Source: Actinomycetes bacterium (lineage in GTDB: Bacteria; Actinomycetota; Acidimicrobiia; Acidimicrobiales; Palsa-688). From it: 5,897 bases of DNA. The first letter of the stretch is position 1, and every line of letters starts with the position of its first letter. The position numbers and the translations under genes are program-made. Below the pieces are notes generated by a model that was not told the DNA's origin, searched no databases, and saw nothing but the letters and a program-made list of their open reading frames with translations. The stretch is taken from positions 1 to 5,897 of the forward strand of contig JAJZYO010000140.1 in the NCBI GenBank assembly GCA_021798075.1, given 5' to 3'. Positions 1 to 5,851 of this stretch are shown here, piece after piece.

Positions 1-1599
1 GCCGAACTGGGAGGGCTCGGGGAGTTCTTGGCGGGAGAGGGGCCGGGGGAGATGCGGTTCCGGCACAGCACGCTGCGCGAGGCGGCCTACGAGGGGCTCT
101 CCTACTCGCGGCGACGCGAGCTGCACGCCAAGGCGGCCCAGGTCCTCGAAAACCAGGCTGGTGAGGGCGCTCCCGAGATCGCGGCCCTCCTGGCCGTCCA
201 TTTCGGCCACGCCGGCCAGCACCAGGCTGCTTGGCGCTACGCCAGAATGGCGGCGGAACGAGCTTGGGGCGTGTACGCCAGCGCGGAGGCGGCGACGTTC
301 TTCGAGCAGGCCCTCGCCGCAGGCCGGTCACTCCGCGAGGTGCCGGACAGCGAACTCGTCGCCGTAGCCGAATCTCTCGGGGACGCCCGCAGCCGCCTCG
401 GCGAGTTCAGTAGCGCTGAGAACACGTACCGCTTGGCCCGCAGATGGGCCACGACGCCTCTGGAACGCGCCCGCCTGCACTACAAGGTGGCGTTGACCGC
501 GGACCGCGCCGGGCAGTACCCGACCGCGTTGCGCATGTTGTCGGTGGCGCAGCGCTCCCTCGGCGATGCCAGTGACAACATCTCTGCCCGGCTGAGGGCA
601 GAGATCCAAGTCCATTACGGCCGGGTACGTCAGCGTCAAGGCCGGAGCCGCGAGGCGGTGCGGCTTCTGCAGGAGGCTACAGCGCTTGCCCGGTCGGCCG
701 AGGCCCGAGACGTCGAAGCGCAGGCACTCCTCATTCTCGACCAGGCCGAACTCACTGTCGGGACGGGCGACGGCGAGCGGGCACGGGCAGCGCTCCAGAT
801 TCTCCGCGACGTCGGGGGCCAATTGTGGCTGGAGGGGCGAGCCCTGAACGAGATCGGGATCCGAGCCTATTTTGCCGGTCGCTGGTCGGAAGCAGCGAAG
901 TGCTACGCGGACGCGCGGAGCGCCTGGCAGAAGGCCGGCGACCAGTGGACCGCTGCCATGACGGCGGGCAACATCGCGGAGATCCTCTCCGATCAGGGCC
1001 GTCTGGCAGAGGCCGAGGACATACTGACCGAGACGATGAGGACCTTCCGTGCTGCGAGGACCCCCTCTTTCATCGCTTACGCCGCCCTGCTGCTCGGCCG
1101 GGTGGCGGCCCGGCGCGGTCAATACGAACGGGCGCGGGCATCACTCGAAGAGGCACAGGACCTATTCGAAGCAGACGGCGAAGCCTTGGAAGTAGTCCAC
1201 GCTCGTGCAGTCCTGGCAGAGTCCCACCTCCTGGCCGGTGACATCGAAGCTGCCCGCTCCCTGGCTTCGGAGACCCTGTCCGACGCGGCCAAGTTGGCGG
1301 GGCGTGACCTCGTCCTGCCGTTGCTGTTGCGCGTCCTGGCCGTTGCCGAGGTCTCGGCGCGCGGTGACCGAGCTTTGGCTCGCCAGCACTTGGAGCGCAG
1401 CATCGACGTCGCCCGCACCCGGGAACACCCTTACGAACTGGCTCTTTCCCTGCAGGCTATGGCCAGCCTCTGGCCCGAAGCCCTAACCGACGGGCTGACG
1501 GCGACGAAGGACGCCTTGCTCGAGCAATTGGGTGTCCTCCCGGCTGCCCGAAGTGCGTTATCCCTTGTCGGTCAGTCCCCTATCAGCCATCGTACATAG
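1..1599 (+). CDS. C-terminal part of AAA/STAND ATPase-TPR regulator, probably of the adenylate/guanylate cyclase-AAA-TPR type (5' end outside window)
   Basis: The frame is open from base 1, so this is the last 532 codons of a longer gene. A TTG at 28 lies inside a conserved-looking domain and is not a credible start. Residues about 19-50 (counted from base 1) contain RFRHSTLREAAYEGL followed by SRRRELHAKAAQVLE. This is the signature at the end of the AAA/STAND ATPase module in bacterial cyclase-AAA-TPR and related signalling ATPases. From about residue 60 to 500 the protein is alpha-helical with TPR-like units, for example near residues 282 (GIRAYFAGRWSEAAKCY), 322 (GNIAEILSDQGRLAEAE), 363 (LGRVAARRGQYERARASLEEA) and 402. 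It ends without a LuxR-type HTH, which argues against a LAL regulator. By family knowledge the missing N-terminus would carry a nucleotide cyclase, kinase or other effector domain plus the Walker A/B motifs. That domain is not visible here, so catalytic activity cannot be claimed. It is probably a cytoplasmic signal-integrating protein. It converges on the next gene with a 17-base overlap. Confidence 0.8.
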   Translation, partial: AELGGLGEFLAGEGPGEMRFRHSTLREAAYEGLSYSRRRELHAKAAQVLENQAGEGAPEIAALLAVHFGHAGQHQAAWRYARMAAERAWGVYASAEAATFFEQALAAGRSLREVPDSELVAVAESLGDARSRLGEFSSAENTYRLARRWATTPLERARLHYKVALTADRAGQYPTALRMLSVAQRSLGDASDNISARLRAEIQVHYGRVRQRQGRSREAVRLLQEATALARSAEARDVEAQALLILDQAELTVGTGDGERARAALQILRDVGGQLWLEGRALNEIGIRAYFAGRWSEAAKCYADARSAWQKAGDQWTAAMTAGNIAEILSDQGRLAEAEDILTETMRTFRAARTPSFIAYAALLLGRVAARRGQYERARASLEEAQDLFEADGEALEVVHARAVLAESHLLAGDIEAARSLASETLSDAAKLAGRDLVLPLLLRVLAVAEVSARGDRALARQHLERSIDVARTREHPYELALSLQAMASLWPEALTDGLTATKDALLEQLGVLPAARSALSLVGQSPISHRT

Positions 1600-3397
1600 G
1601 ATCTGTGAGCGAGCTCGTGTAGACGACGACCTGCTCGTTAGCCGCCTGTTTGGACCGCGACACCACGCACATCACGAGCGGGGTCGAACTAGTGAGGTTG
1701 TCACAGTTCTCGAGTAGCCCTTGCCAGGGGGCCTCGCCCGGGTACGTGGTACTTACATTTGTGGAGCCAGGGAACTGTGCGTTGGCGCCGGCACATATCG
1801 GCATCAGGGGCGTGCCGTTGTTGGGCACCTCGTTGACGACGGACTTGGGGAAAACGAATGTAATCTCGCCCACTGGCTGGTCGGTGGCACTGGTGTTGAA
1901 GACGTCATTGTTGCCTACCGCACTGCTGCAATAAGAAAGCGACAGGTCTTGGCCGAACGAGCCCGCCAGCTCGTAATCGCTCGGCCCGTTGGTGGCACTT
2001 ACGTCGGCGGTGGTGCCAGTGCTCGAGCTTTTGAGAGTACCCGTGTTGCAGTCCCCGCTGCACGATGTGTTCACGTACTGGTCAACGTTGAACGCGTTGG
2101 AGTCAGCAGCCGCCACCGCTCCTGGAGAACTCGCGGCCAGTTTGTAACCAGCGCCCAGGTTGGTGGCAGCGAAGCCGGCTGTGCACGAACCGGACCCGCT
2201 GAACACGGCCACACCGCTGCTGTTGGTGCTCACGGTCTCGCTCGTCACAGAGGTAGTGCCGTAGTAGAGGCCCGGGTTGGGCGTACCATTGGGGGAAACG
2301 CCAATAGTGACCGGTACACCTGGGGCGTAAATTGGGGTTGGGGTGCCGTCCGAGGTGGTGGGCACGGACTCGACCTGCACCGCGACGGGCGGGCACATAT
2401 AGCTGTATGCCGGCTGGACGGACTTCTGGAGCGACGCCTGAAGGTCGGCAGGTGGCTGCTGAGAGAAGCTCAGCTTGTACTGTATGACGCTGAACGGGTC
2501 AGAGCTCGTAGTCGCACCAAAAGAAGAGGCGCCCAGTGTGAAGTCGTTACCTGGGGTATTGGAAGCCAACCCATAAGTGCACGCGCCCGTCGACGGGCCA
2601 AAGACGGCTTGGCCCGAGCCATCGGTGTAGACGGTAATACCCCCTGGCCCGACCGGCTCCGGAGTCCCCGTTGGGGCGGCGTTGTTATAAAGGCCGAGGC
2701 CCTGGGAGCCCGTGATCGTGACTGGGACGTTCGATTGGTCCAACGGGACATTATTCGGGCCGTCCACCTGCACGGTGACCGCTTGGGGGTCCACCGAAGG
2801 CTGGCACATGTAGATGTAACTATTGCTCGCCGGCACCGAGAGCAGGACATCGGGGGGCGGTTGGGTGGAAAAACTCAGGTAAGGGTAGACGACGATGCTG
2901 GGGTCGCCCCCCAGCAGCGTGAAGGCGTTGTTGTGGCCGAGGAAGTCGTTGGACTGCTTGACTTGCGTGGTGAAGACCAACGAGCCCACGTACGGCTCGT
3001 CCACTTGGACCGCGATGTCAAGGGACTCACCCGGGGATATCGCGTAGGCAGGGCCGGCGCTGGTGAGCTGGAGCACCGCAGGAGCTGTCGTCTGGACGAG
3101 CTGCGCAGTCCAACCGGACGGCACGGCCGTGACGTTAAGCTCAGCCGACGTCAGGTTGGGGAAAGTGAGCTGCGCTGAGCCAAAGGTCTGGTTGCTCGAT
3201 GGGTCGTTTGTGAGCGTTACCGTGACGACGGAGGGCGTGAGGACGGGTACGTCCTCGGTCGGCTGGTCACCCAGGCTCGCCTCATAGTACTTCGTGCTGG
3301 TGGCGGCGCTGCCTACGGGCGCCCAGGCTGCTCCGACCAGAGCCGCGGCTACGGGCAGCAACAAAGCTTTCATATAGCGGGACTTATCCCACTGCAA
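1583..3397 (-). CDS. secreted protein with two tandem Ig-like modules and a Cys-rich C-terminal domain, function unknown
   Basis: A 604-residue protein. The chosen TTG start has AAGGGAG six bases upstream and an in-frame TGA at 3410-3412. The ATG eight codons later lacks a ribosome binding site. Residues 1-31 form a signal peptide: Lys/Arg-containing start, hydrophobic ALLLPVAAALVGAAW, probable cleavage after GSA at about 31. Residues 33-170 are a Thr/Val/Asn-rich, probably beta-sandwich segment. Residues 172-307 and 308-441 are homologous modules, each opening with LSFS.QPP and closing with F.V.QY; Cys198/Cys273 and Cys335/Cys405 occupy equivalent places and could form one disulfide per module. 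Residues 442-604 carry six Cys (446, 450, 490, 535, 565, 577), ending in a pattern resembling (from memory) C-terminal segments of other actinobacterial secreted proteins. All ten Cys of the mature protein are thus accounted for in even sets. There is no LPXTG, C-terminal membrane anchor or catalytic motif. It is most likely an extracellular surface or binding protein; an adhesin or matrix role is only a guess. Confidence 0.85.
   Translation of the reverse strand: MQWDKSRYMKALLLPVAAALVGAAWAPVGSAATSTKYYEASLGDQPTEDVPVLTPSVVTVTLTNDPSSNQTFGSAQLTFPNLTSAELNVTAVPSGWTAQLVQTTAPAVLQLTSAGPAYAISPGESLDIAVQVDEPYVGSLVFTTQVKQSNDFLGHNNAFTLLGGDPSIVVYPYLSFSTQPPPDVLLSVPASNSYIYMCQPSVDPQAVTVQVDGPNNVPLDQSNVPVTITGSQGLGLYNNAAPTGTPEPVGPGGITVYTDGSGQAVFGPSTGACTYGLASNTPGNDFTLGASSFGATTSSDPFSVIQYKLSFSQQPPADLQASLQKSVQPAYSYMCPPVAVQVESVPTTSDGTPTPIYAPGVPVTIGVSPNGTPNPGLYYGTTSVTSETVSTNSSGVAVFSGSGSCTAGFAATNLGAGYKLAASSPGAVAAADSNAFNVDQYVNTSCSGDCNTGTLKSSSTGTTADVSATNGPSDYELAGSFGQDLSLSYCSSAVGNNDVFNTSATDQPVGEITFVFPKSVVNEVPNNGTPLMPICAGANAQFPGSTNVSTTYPGEAPWQGLLENCDNLTSSTPLVMCVVSRSKQAANEQVVVYTSSLTDPMYDG
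2075..2476 (-). repeat. Ig-like module 2 of the secreted protein (protein-level repeat)
   Basis: Residues 308-441. It begins KLSFSQQPPADLQAS and ends SNAFNVDQY, parallel to module 1. The same landmarks recur: YSYMCPP (Cys335), GVPVTIGVSPNG, PGLYYG, TNSSGVAVF and GSCTAGF (Cys405). The Cys-to-Cys distance is 70 residues against 75 in module 1, which supports one conserved disulfide per module. Confidence 0.7.
2477..2884 (-). repeat. Ig-like module 1 of the secreted protein (protein-level repeat)
   Basis: Residues 172-307. It begins PYLSFSTQPPPDVLLS and ends DPFSVIQY. Internal landmarks are Y.YMC (Cys198), NVPVTITGSQG, GLYNN, the DGSGQAVF turn and GACTYG (Cys273). The VPVTI...G...V.TDGSG.AVF layout resembles bacterial Ig-like (Big_1/invasin-type) domains, where a short strand is followed by a T(D/N)..G.A.F motif. 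The copies have diverged at DNA level, so this is an old duplication. Confidence 0.7.
3305..3397 (-). other. signal peptide of the secreted Ig-like protein
   Basis: Residues 1-31 read as a Sec-type signal. The n-region MQWDKSRYMK has two Lys and one Arg. A hydrophobic core of about 15 residues (ALLLPVAAALVGAAW) follows, then PVGSA|ATS with small residues at -3 and -1. Cleavage after residue 31 or 32 both fit. No lipobox Cys is present, so the protein is not a lipoprotein. No twin-arginine motif is present, so Sec export is favoured. Confidence 0.8.
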
Positions 3398-3410
3398 GGT
3401 ATACTCCCTT
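3398..3410 (-). promoter_or_regulatory. ribosome binding site deciding the TTG start of the secreted protein gene
   Basis: On the - strand AAGGGAG (3404-3410) stands six bases before TTG at 3395-3397, good Shine-Dalgarno spacing. The alternative ATG at 3371-3373 has only GATAAGTCCCGCTAT before it. The TTG start is therefore preferred, giving a slightly longer basic n-region to the signal peptide. Confidence 0.65.
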
Positions 3411-3483
3411 CAGCTCCTCGGGCCGGCTTAGTGGGACGGTCCGAAGATTGGATGTTAGTACCACCAACACTCCCATAGAGGCT

Positions 3484-3499
3484 CTTCTGTACCCAGAAG
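3484..3499. repeat. perfect 6-base inverted repeat with 4-base loop between genes 2 and 3
   Basis: The + strand reads CTTCTG TACC CAGAAG. It lies 51-66 bases downstream of the gene 3 stop and 87-102 bases upstream of the gene 2 start. No T-run follows on either strand, so it is a poor intrinsic terminator. It could be an operator half-site pair or a weak RNA hairpin. Confidence 0.4.
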
Positions 3500-3506
3500 T
3501 AAGGGC

Positions 3507-3521
3507 GTTACGCTGTGTAAC
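3507..3521. repeat. perfect 5-base inverted repeat with 5-base spacer (GTTAC-N5-GTAAC)
   Basis: The + strand reads GTTAC GCTGT GTAAC, only seven bases from the neighbouring CTTCTG/CAGAAG repeat. Both lie in the short 152-base gap downstream of the MFS gene and upstream of the secreted protein gene. The dyad size suits a dimeric DNA-binding protein; a weak 3' UTR hairpin for the MFS transcript is the alternative. Short arms make chance occurrence possible. Confidence 0.35.
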
Positions 3522-3549
3522 CTCACGCGCACTTTTCGTGAAAACACGC

Positions 3550-5271
3550 TTAAGCTAAGGTCGTCGCAGCGCTCGCTGCTCCCGGCACCTCGCCTTGGCG
3601 CGCACAATACAGGGGCGTACGCGCCAGACGAACTTGGGCTCCCTCCAGCAACGACGGTGAGGCGACACCAGACGATAGCGCGTCAAGAAAGGCCGCGCCG
3701 TCCACTCGCAGGAGGCGGCAAGGGGAAAGGGCTGCCACGGTCGCAGTGCGCGCCATGCGGTGGAGCAGCCCGATCTCCCCGAAATAATCGCCCGGCCCCA
3801 GGGAATTGAGAGGGCCTTGGTCACCCCCGGCACCCTTCGATGTCACCGTCAGCGCCCCAGACTCGACTATGTACAGCGCGTCGGCTGGTTCGCCTTCTTT
3901 CACCACTTCCTTTCCTGTCACGACCTCCTGGGTCGCCGAGGCGCGTGCAAGGCTTTCGAGGACGGGGCGAGGGGCCTCGGCGAAGATGGCGGCGCGCTGC
4001 AGAAGCGCCACACGAGGGGCTATTTCGGCCAGGCGTGCCACGTTCGCCTGGTCCATGCGGCGAAGCCAGGGCCAGCCGAGCAAGCCGAGCGCCGGGACCA
4101 TGCCCCCTGCCAGCCACAAAGTGGTGACAAGGTCGGTGGTGCGCAGGGCCACCGGCGTGAGGACAGCACCACACACGATGGCAAGCAGGACGAAGGTGAA
4201 AAAGGCACCGAAGACACGGGCCAATTTCTCCTTCGGCAGCGAGCGTTGCAGGGCCGTCATGGCGAGCACGTCCACGACCAGAGTACCCCCGCCCCGTACA
4301 ACCTCCACGACGAAGGCAACCACGGGCTGGCGGACGGCGACGAGCACCAAAGTGGGCGCGCAGTAGACGGCCATGGCCGTGATGATCGCAGTACCGAGCT
4401 TGGGCGATTCCGAGATGCGCCGCACCAGCCCTGCGGCCAGCAAGCCCCCCACACCTAGCCCGGCGAGCAGGTAACTGTAGCCGCCGGCACCGGTCCCGAG
4501 GCGCCTTTCCGACACTTCGACGAAAAGGACGGTGTCAACCCCGTACACGAAGCTCGCCACCACGCTGTAGGCGGCCAGGACCGTGGCGCTACTCGAACTG
4601 AGGATGGCCTGCGCGCCCACCAGCATCTGGCGGAGGGGGCCGACCGAGCCGCCCGCCGTTACGTCGACCGGCGTGCTGCGAGCGGAAATGCGGGCCACAA
4701 ATGCCGCGGACCACAAGAAGCTCACCGCGTTGGCTGCAAAAGCAAGGGTTGGGCTGCCCGCGGCGAGCAGTGCCGCGCCGACAGCCGGCCCGGCCACGAT
4801 GGCAAGGTTGCCCACGGTGTTGTTGAGCGTGTTGGCCGCGGCAAGCTCGTCCTCGGGGACGAGTTCGGGGGTCAGGGCTGCCACCGCTGGCTGGTAGGCC
4901 ATGGCGATGACCCCGTTGGCCGCGCCAATGGCTATGGCCGCCACTACGGCGCCGTGGAAAGCGGCGAGGACGGTGAGACTTCCCATGAGGCCGCTTGACG
5001 TCAGGTCCAGGGTCACCATGAGCCGCGTGCGCTCGAAGCGCTCGGCGAGCACGCCCCCATAGGTGCCCAAGACGACCGAGGGAAGGAACCTGCCGAGGGT
5101 CACGGCCCCGACCCAGGCTGCAGAATGGGTCTGGTCGTACACGTACACGGCGAGCGCGACGTTGTAGGCCCAGGATCCTGCGGCCGAGACAGAATAGGCG
5201 CCGGCCAAGAGGCGGAAGTCGCGGTGCCTCAGGGGCGCGGCCAAACCCCGGTGCCAGAAAGCCCGGCTCAA
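3550..5271 (-). CDS. MFS transporter with C-terminal cyclic-nucleotide-binding domain
   Basis: A 573-residue inner-membrane carrier. It starts at TTG; an in-frame TAG lies directly before it, so no longer start is possible, and AGGGG sits four bases upstream. Residues 1-20 (LRHRDFRLLAG) form a typical MFS N-terminus. About 12 hydrophobic helices span residues 22-400, with a motif A-like loop between helices 2 and 3 (GGVLAERFERTRL, 72-84) and PELVPEDELAAAN (135-147) after helix 4. This resembles the MefA/EntS-like MFS group of efflux carriers. Residues about 428-535 form a CRP-type cNMP-binding domain: VVKEGEPADALYIVESGAL, then GPGDYFGEIGLLHRMARTATV, with phosphate-cassette Glu499 and Arg508 retained. 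By family knowledge such a domain binds cAMP or cGMP and could gate transport, but some homologous domains bind nothing. The substrate is unknown. A Gly/Ala-rich tail of about 35 residues follows. Downstream on the same strand, after 152 bases, is the secreted protein gene. Confidence 0.92.
   Translation of the reverse strand: MSRAFWHRGLAAPLRHRDFRLLAGAYSVSAAGSWAYNVALAVYVYDQTHSAAWVGAVTLGRFLPSVVLGTYGGVLAERFERTRLMVTLDLTSSGLMGSLTVLAAFHGAVVAAIAIGAANGVIAMAYQPAVAALTPELVPEDELAAANTLNNTVGNLAIVAGPAVGAALLAAGSPTLAFAANAVSFLWSAAFVARISARSTPVDVTAGGSVGPLRQMLVGAQAILSSSSATVLAAYSVVASFVYGVDTVLFVEVSERRLGTGAGGYSYLLAGLGVGGLLAAGLVRRISESPKLGTAIITAMAVYCAPTLVLVAVRQPVVAFVVEVVRGGGTLVVDVLAMTALQRSLPKEKLARVFGAFFTFVLLAIVCGAVLTPVALRTTDLVTTLWLAGGMVPALGLLGWPWLRRMDQANVARLAEIAPRVALLQRAAIFAEAPRPVLESLARASATQEVVTGKEVVKEGEPADALYIVESGALTVTSKGAGGDQGPLNSLGPGDYFGEIGLLHRMARTATVAALSPCRLLRVDGAAFLDALSSGVASPSLLEGAQVRLARTPLYCARQGEVPGAASAATTLA
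3667..3990 (-). other. cyclic-nucleotide-binding domain region of the MFS fusion
   Basis: Residues 428-535 of the transporter. The region shows the expected order: lead-in helix (PRPVLESLARASATQEV), first strands with the EG..AD.LY.V..G hinge, a glycine-rich turn, then the phosphate-binding cassette FGEIGLLHRMARTATV and a closing helix-like AAFLDALSS. The canonical cassette is FGE(L/I)ALL..(P)R.ATV; here Gly replaces the usual Ala after the Leu/Ile and Ala precedes the Arg instead of Pro, but the Glu and Arg that contact the cyclic phosphate and ribose are present. Confidence 0.85.
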
Positions 5272-5305
5272 CTAGCCCCTACAGTCGTCGATCCGCAGCC
5301 CAACA

Positions 5306-5322
5306 ACCGGGCCGGGCCCGGT
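5306..5322. repeat. GC-rich perfect inverted repeat in the leader of the MFS gene
   Basis: The sequence reads ACCGGGC CGG GCCCGGT: seven paired bases around a three-base loop. It ends 35 bases upstream of the TTG start. If the transcript begins near the -10-like motif further upstream, this would be a stable hairpin in the 5' leader. No U-run follows on the - strand, so a complete terminator is not shown. Confidence 0.5.
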
Positions 5323-5373
5323 ACTTCGCTCTGACGGAGCCATGGGTGGCCAACGCATTGTCATGAGCATGTA

Positions 5374-5382
5374 TGTATAGCA
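5374..5382 (-). promoter_or_regulatory. possible extended -10 promoter element for the MFS gene
   Basis: On the - strand the bases read TGC TATACA, matching the TGn extension and four of six positions of TATAAT. No good TTGACA-like -35 lies at the usual distance, as is common for activator-dependent or extended -10 promoters. The start site would fall near 5367, leaving a leader of about 96 bases. This is motif reading only. Confidence 0.3.
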
Positions 5383-5400
5383 GGTGAGGCCGGGCGGGAC

Positions 5401-5418
5401 ATCCGTGAGCTCACGGAT
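5401..5418. promoter_or_regulatory. perfect 18-base palindrome, candidate operator upstream of the MFS gene
   Basis: ATCCGTGAGCTCACGGAT is its own reverse complement over all 18 bases. Its centre (5409.5) is about 42 bases upstream of the start site implied by the -10-like motif, the usual place for an activator touching RNA polymerase. The core GTGAGCTCAC does not match the CRP spacing (TGTGA-N6-TCACA). On the + strand CTTTTG follows it, so a weak + strand terminator is the alternative, although no + strand gene precedes it here. Confidence 0.5.
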
Positions 5419-5851
5419 CTTTTGACGTGCGCGACGCAGGGGACGTGGTCCACGGGCGGCTCAAGCGTGGGCGTTACCTGTAGAGTTCGCCTTACGAGGG
5501 CCTTGTCAACGCCATTTTCTCAGTGGCGCAACCGTGGCCCACGCTCGCGGTGCTGCCCTGGGAGAGCGCCTAGGAGGTCCTGGGCTTTGAACACCGACTC
5601 TTTGCCGAACGACCTACGATCAGGGCTCGTGGAGGCCCCTTTGGCGACTCCCGGTCGGCCGTGTGCCCCGCCTCGCCGCGGCCCAAGACGCCGCAGCCCT
5701 GGTGGCGGCGCGACGATTATGGTCAGGCGGACAAGTGGGAAAGCGGCATGGCGTCAGGTACGATCTGTCCCACAACGTTCACCCCGTTTTGGTGCGCCCG
5801 TTGACGTTGGAGGGACAAAGCTTGAGTAACTTGTGGAAACTAGAGGTATGA
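5409..5851 (+). pseudogene. possible decayed coding region, family not recognised
   Basis: No intact gene is supported in 5419-5897. In the frame starting at 5409 the third codon positions are strikingly GC-rich, and the translation looks protein-like (DVRDAGDVVHGRLKRGRYL, then PYEGLVNAIFSVAQPWP, then EVLGFEHRLFAERP). It is broken by TAG at 5481-5483 and 5571-5573. From about 5660 a neighbouring frame looks better (RLAAAQDAAALVAARRLWSGG, running to TGA at 5849-5851). Two stops plus one frame change suggest a decayed gene, with the start missing or lost. I do not recognise the family, and chance codon bias in GC-rich DNA could give the same picture. The last 46 bases hold no supported gene start. 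Confidence 0.22.

Noticed and set aside
28..30. TTG at 28 as the start of the TPR protein
   Set aside because: The frame is open to base 1 and the TTG falls just before the end of an ATPase domain that needs several hundred residues upstream.
328..1122. 264-codon open frame on the - strand inside the TPR gene
   Set aside because: Shadow of the + strand gene; Arg/Pro/Gly-rich translation without any motif, while the + frame has clear AAA-end and TPR-like patterns.
1721..3178. 485-codon open frame on the + strand opposite the secreted protein gene
   Set aside because: Arg/Val/Gly/His-rich composition typical of an antisense shadow; the - strand has a signal peptide, ribosome binding site and internal repeats.
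3760..4458. 232-codon + strand frame opposite the cNMP/MFS gene
   Set aside because: His/Arg/Gln/Gly-rich shadow with no domain; the - strand protein is clearly an MFS-cNMP fusion.
5342..5380. 12-codon frame starting ATG at 5342, ahead of the palindrome
   Set aside because: Too short, no ribosome binding site, and it overlaps the probable promoter region of the MFS gene.
5401..5425. Palindrome plus CTTTTG read as a rho-independent terminator
   Set aside because: Only four T in a row and no + strand gene upstream in the window to terminate; kept as an alternative only.
5422..5829. 135-codon + strand frame starting at 5422
   Set aside because: Arg/Ser/Pro-rich with low third-position GC bias compared with the neighbouring frame, and no convincing ribosome binding site.
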